Origin: a bacterium
GTDB taxonomy: Bacteria > Patescibacteriota > Minisyncoccia > Moranbacterales > DUUL01
Direction: 5' to 3'
DNA: 13,402 nucleotides
Assembly: GCA_030641245.1 (NCBI GenBank)
Contig: DAOWHU010000049.1
Location: 1 to 13,402, forward strand
Position 1 is the stretch's first letter. Each line of letters starts with the position of its first letter. This document shows positions 12,645-13,402 of the stretch, piece by piece. Both the position numbers and the translations under genes were made by a program. Under the pieces are notes generated by a model. It saw only the letters and a list, made by a program, of their open reading frames with translations. It did no database searches and was not told the origin of the DNA.

Positions 12645-13402
12645 TTAAAACAATCTTTTTTTGATTTCTTCTGAAAGATAAACATTTCCTTTATAATCTA
12701 AAAATAAAGCTTTAATTTTATTTTCGTTTGCGAATTCTATTCCCTGCTTTCTCCCCATCAGAAAAAGTGATTTGGCTCTCCCATCGGCTTCCACTGTTTT
12801 TTCTTCAATCACTGCCACTGTCTTCAAATCATAGGAAAATTCGCTAGGATTTTTGGGATTTATTAAATGATGAACATTCTTTTCTCCAACCGTCCATTTT
12901 TTTCTGCTAATTCCAGAGGTGGCAAGTCCAACATCACTAGCCGCCAACATAACCGCATTGTTATTAAGCCCTTCAATCCCAATTCTCCATTTTTTGCCAT
13001 TTTCATCCAACCCTCGAATAGACATATCACCTCCAGCATCGATAATAAAATTTTCAAATCCTTCTTCTGCCAAAAATTCAGCTACTAAATCAACCGTGTA
13101 GCCTTTCACAATCCCAGTAGTATCAATTTCTCTTTTTGCTATAATCTTTTTTTCTTCTGGAAAAATTTTCAGATCTTTTTCAAGCGGTTTTTCTATTCTA
13201 AATAACTCTAATTCTTTTTCTTTAAAGTAAAAATGATGCTTTCTGAAATCTCTATCATACCCAATCTTTTTTAAATTTTCTAGAATTCTCGGGTCAAAAT
13301 AGCCCTTTGAAATTTGATTAAATTTTTGACAAAGTAACAGAATTTCCAACATTGCCGGAGAGACAACAATTTCAAGGCCTAGATTTTTATTTATTTTCAA
13401 AA
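12645..13402 (-). CDS. apbE: ApbE-type FAD:protein FMN transferase, C-terminal part (gene cut by right edge)
   Basis: The enzyme transfers FMN from FAD to a Thr or Ser of target flavoproteins. The frame is open to the window edge, so the first TTG (13400) is internal, not a start; perhaps 60-90 N-terminal residues are missing. Counting from that TTG, recognisable motifs are YFDPRI (34-39), DTTGIVKGYTVD (93-104), ENFIIDAGGDM (116-126), LATSGISRKKW (159-169), HHLINP (177-182) and EADGRAKSLFLMG (204-216). These match the family blocks for FAD binding and for the metal site (usual form ADALATALFVLG). Asp206 is kept, but the Thr expected four residues later is Lys210, a change in the metal-binding neighbourhood that may mark a divergent subgroup. 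No flavinylation target or redox gene is in view. It lies upstream of the exporter operon with a 152-bp gap, so linkage is uncertain. Confidence 0.88.
   Translation of the reverse strand, partial: LKINKNLGLEIVVSPAMLEILLLCQKFNQISKGYFDPRILENLKKIGYDRDFRKHHFYFKEKELELFRIEKPLEKDLKIFPEEKKIIAKREIDTTGIVKGYTVDLVAEFLAEEGFENFIIDAGGDMSIRGLDENGKKWRIGIEGLNNNAVMLAASDVGLATSGISRKKWTVGEKNVHHLINPKNPSEFSYDLKTVAVIEEKTVEADGRAKSLFLMGRKQGIEFANENKIKALFLDYKGNVYLSEEIKKRLF

Noticed and set aside
569..12647. TGA read as glycine (as in Gracilibacteria and Absconditabacteria)
   Set aside because: All genes have full family length with no internal TGA and normal GGN glycine codons, so the standard code suffices.
1..13402. 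CRISPR array, insertion sequence, tRNA or prophage genes
   Set aside because: No regularly spaced repeats, transposase or integrase motifs, or cloverleaf with tRNA features was seen; the 58-bp cloverleaf at 5000 has too few bases and no tRNA signature loops.

Overview
This is a compact, AT-rich stretch in which every supportable gene lies on the minus strand, so transcription runs from high to low coordinates. The gene content points to Patescibacteria (Candidate Phyla Radiation), probably Parcubacteria-like. Reasons are the type IV pilus set (PilB, PilC and a run of small pilins with CPR-style sequences), a MacB/HlyD/ATPase exporter with no TolC in view, very short spacers, Lys-rich proteins, almost no Shine-Dalgarno sites, and stop codons limited to TAA (12) and TAG (3). 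The taxonomic call comes from sequence feel and family knowledge, not from a marker gene.

Region 1 (13402-12645): the C-terminal three quarters of an ApbE-type FAD:protein FMN transferase, cut by the window edge. Region 2 (12492-8901): a four-gene exporter operon in the order MacB/FtsX-type permease, small lipoprotein, HlyD/MacA-type adaptor, ABC ATPase. Internal gaps are 24, 8 and 2 bp, and a hairpin terminator follows at 8852-8874. Region 3 (8731-2342): a pilus operon with its own candidate promoter. It holds a lone CheY-like receiver, the PilB ATPase, a PilC platform protein fused to an SH3b-like domain, then five pilin-like proteins (GspH/FimT-like, PilV-like with a duplicated Cys-rich tail, PilW/GspJ-like, PilX/GspK-like without Glu5, and a CPR-type major pilin candidate). 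A 58-bp cloverleaf-shaped palindromic element lies between pilC and the first pilin. Region 4 (2283-1): a sensory cassette made of a Cache-HAMP receptor with no output domain, a hemerythrin-like four-helix protein that has lost most ligand histidines, and the start of a second Cache receptor that runs off the left edge.

Read together, the pilus genes would build a surface fibre whose minor pilins carry a disulfide-rich module. The PilC fusion could tie the platform to the cell wall, and the receiver plus Cache/hemerythrin genes could supply sensory control. The most unusual points are the tandem six-cysteine tail of the PilV-like pilin (a spacing reminiscent of beta-defensins), the PilC-SH3b fusion, the output-less receptor beside a degenerate hemerythrin, and the cloverleaf element. 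There is no gene-free stretch longer than 300 bases. I saw no tRNA, rRNA, CRISPR array, insertion sequence or transposase.
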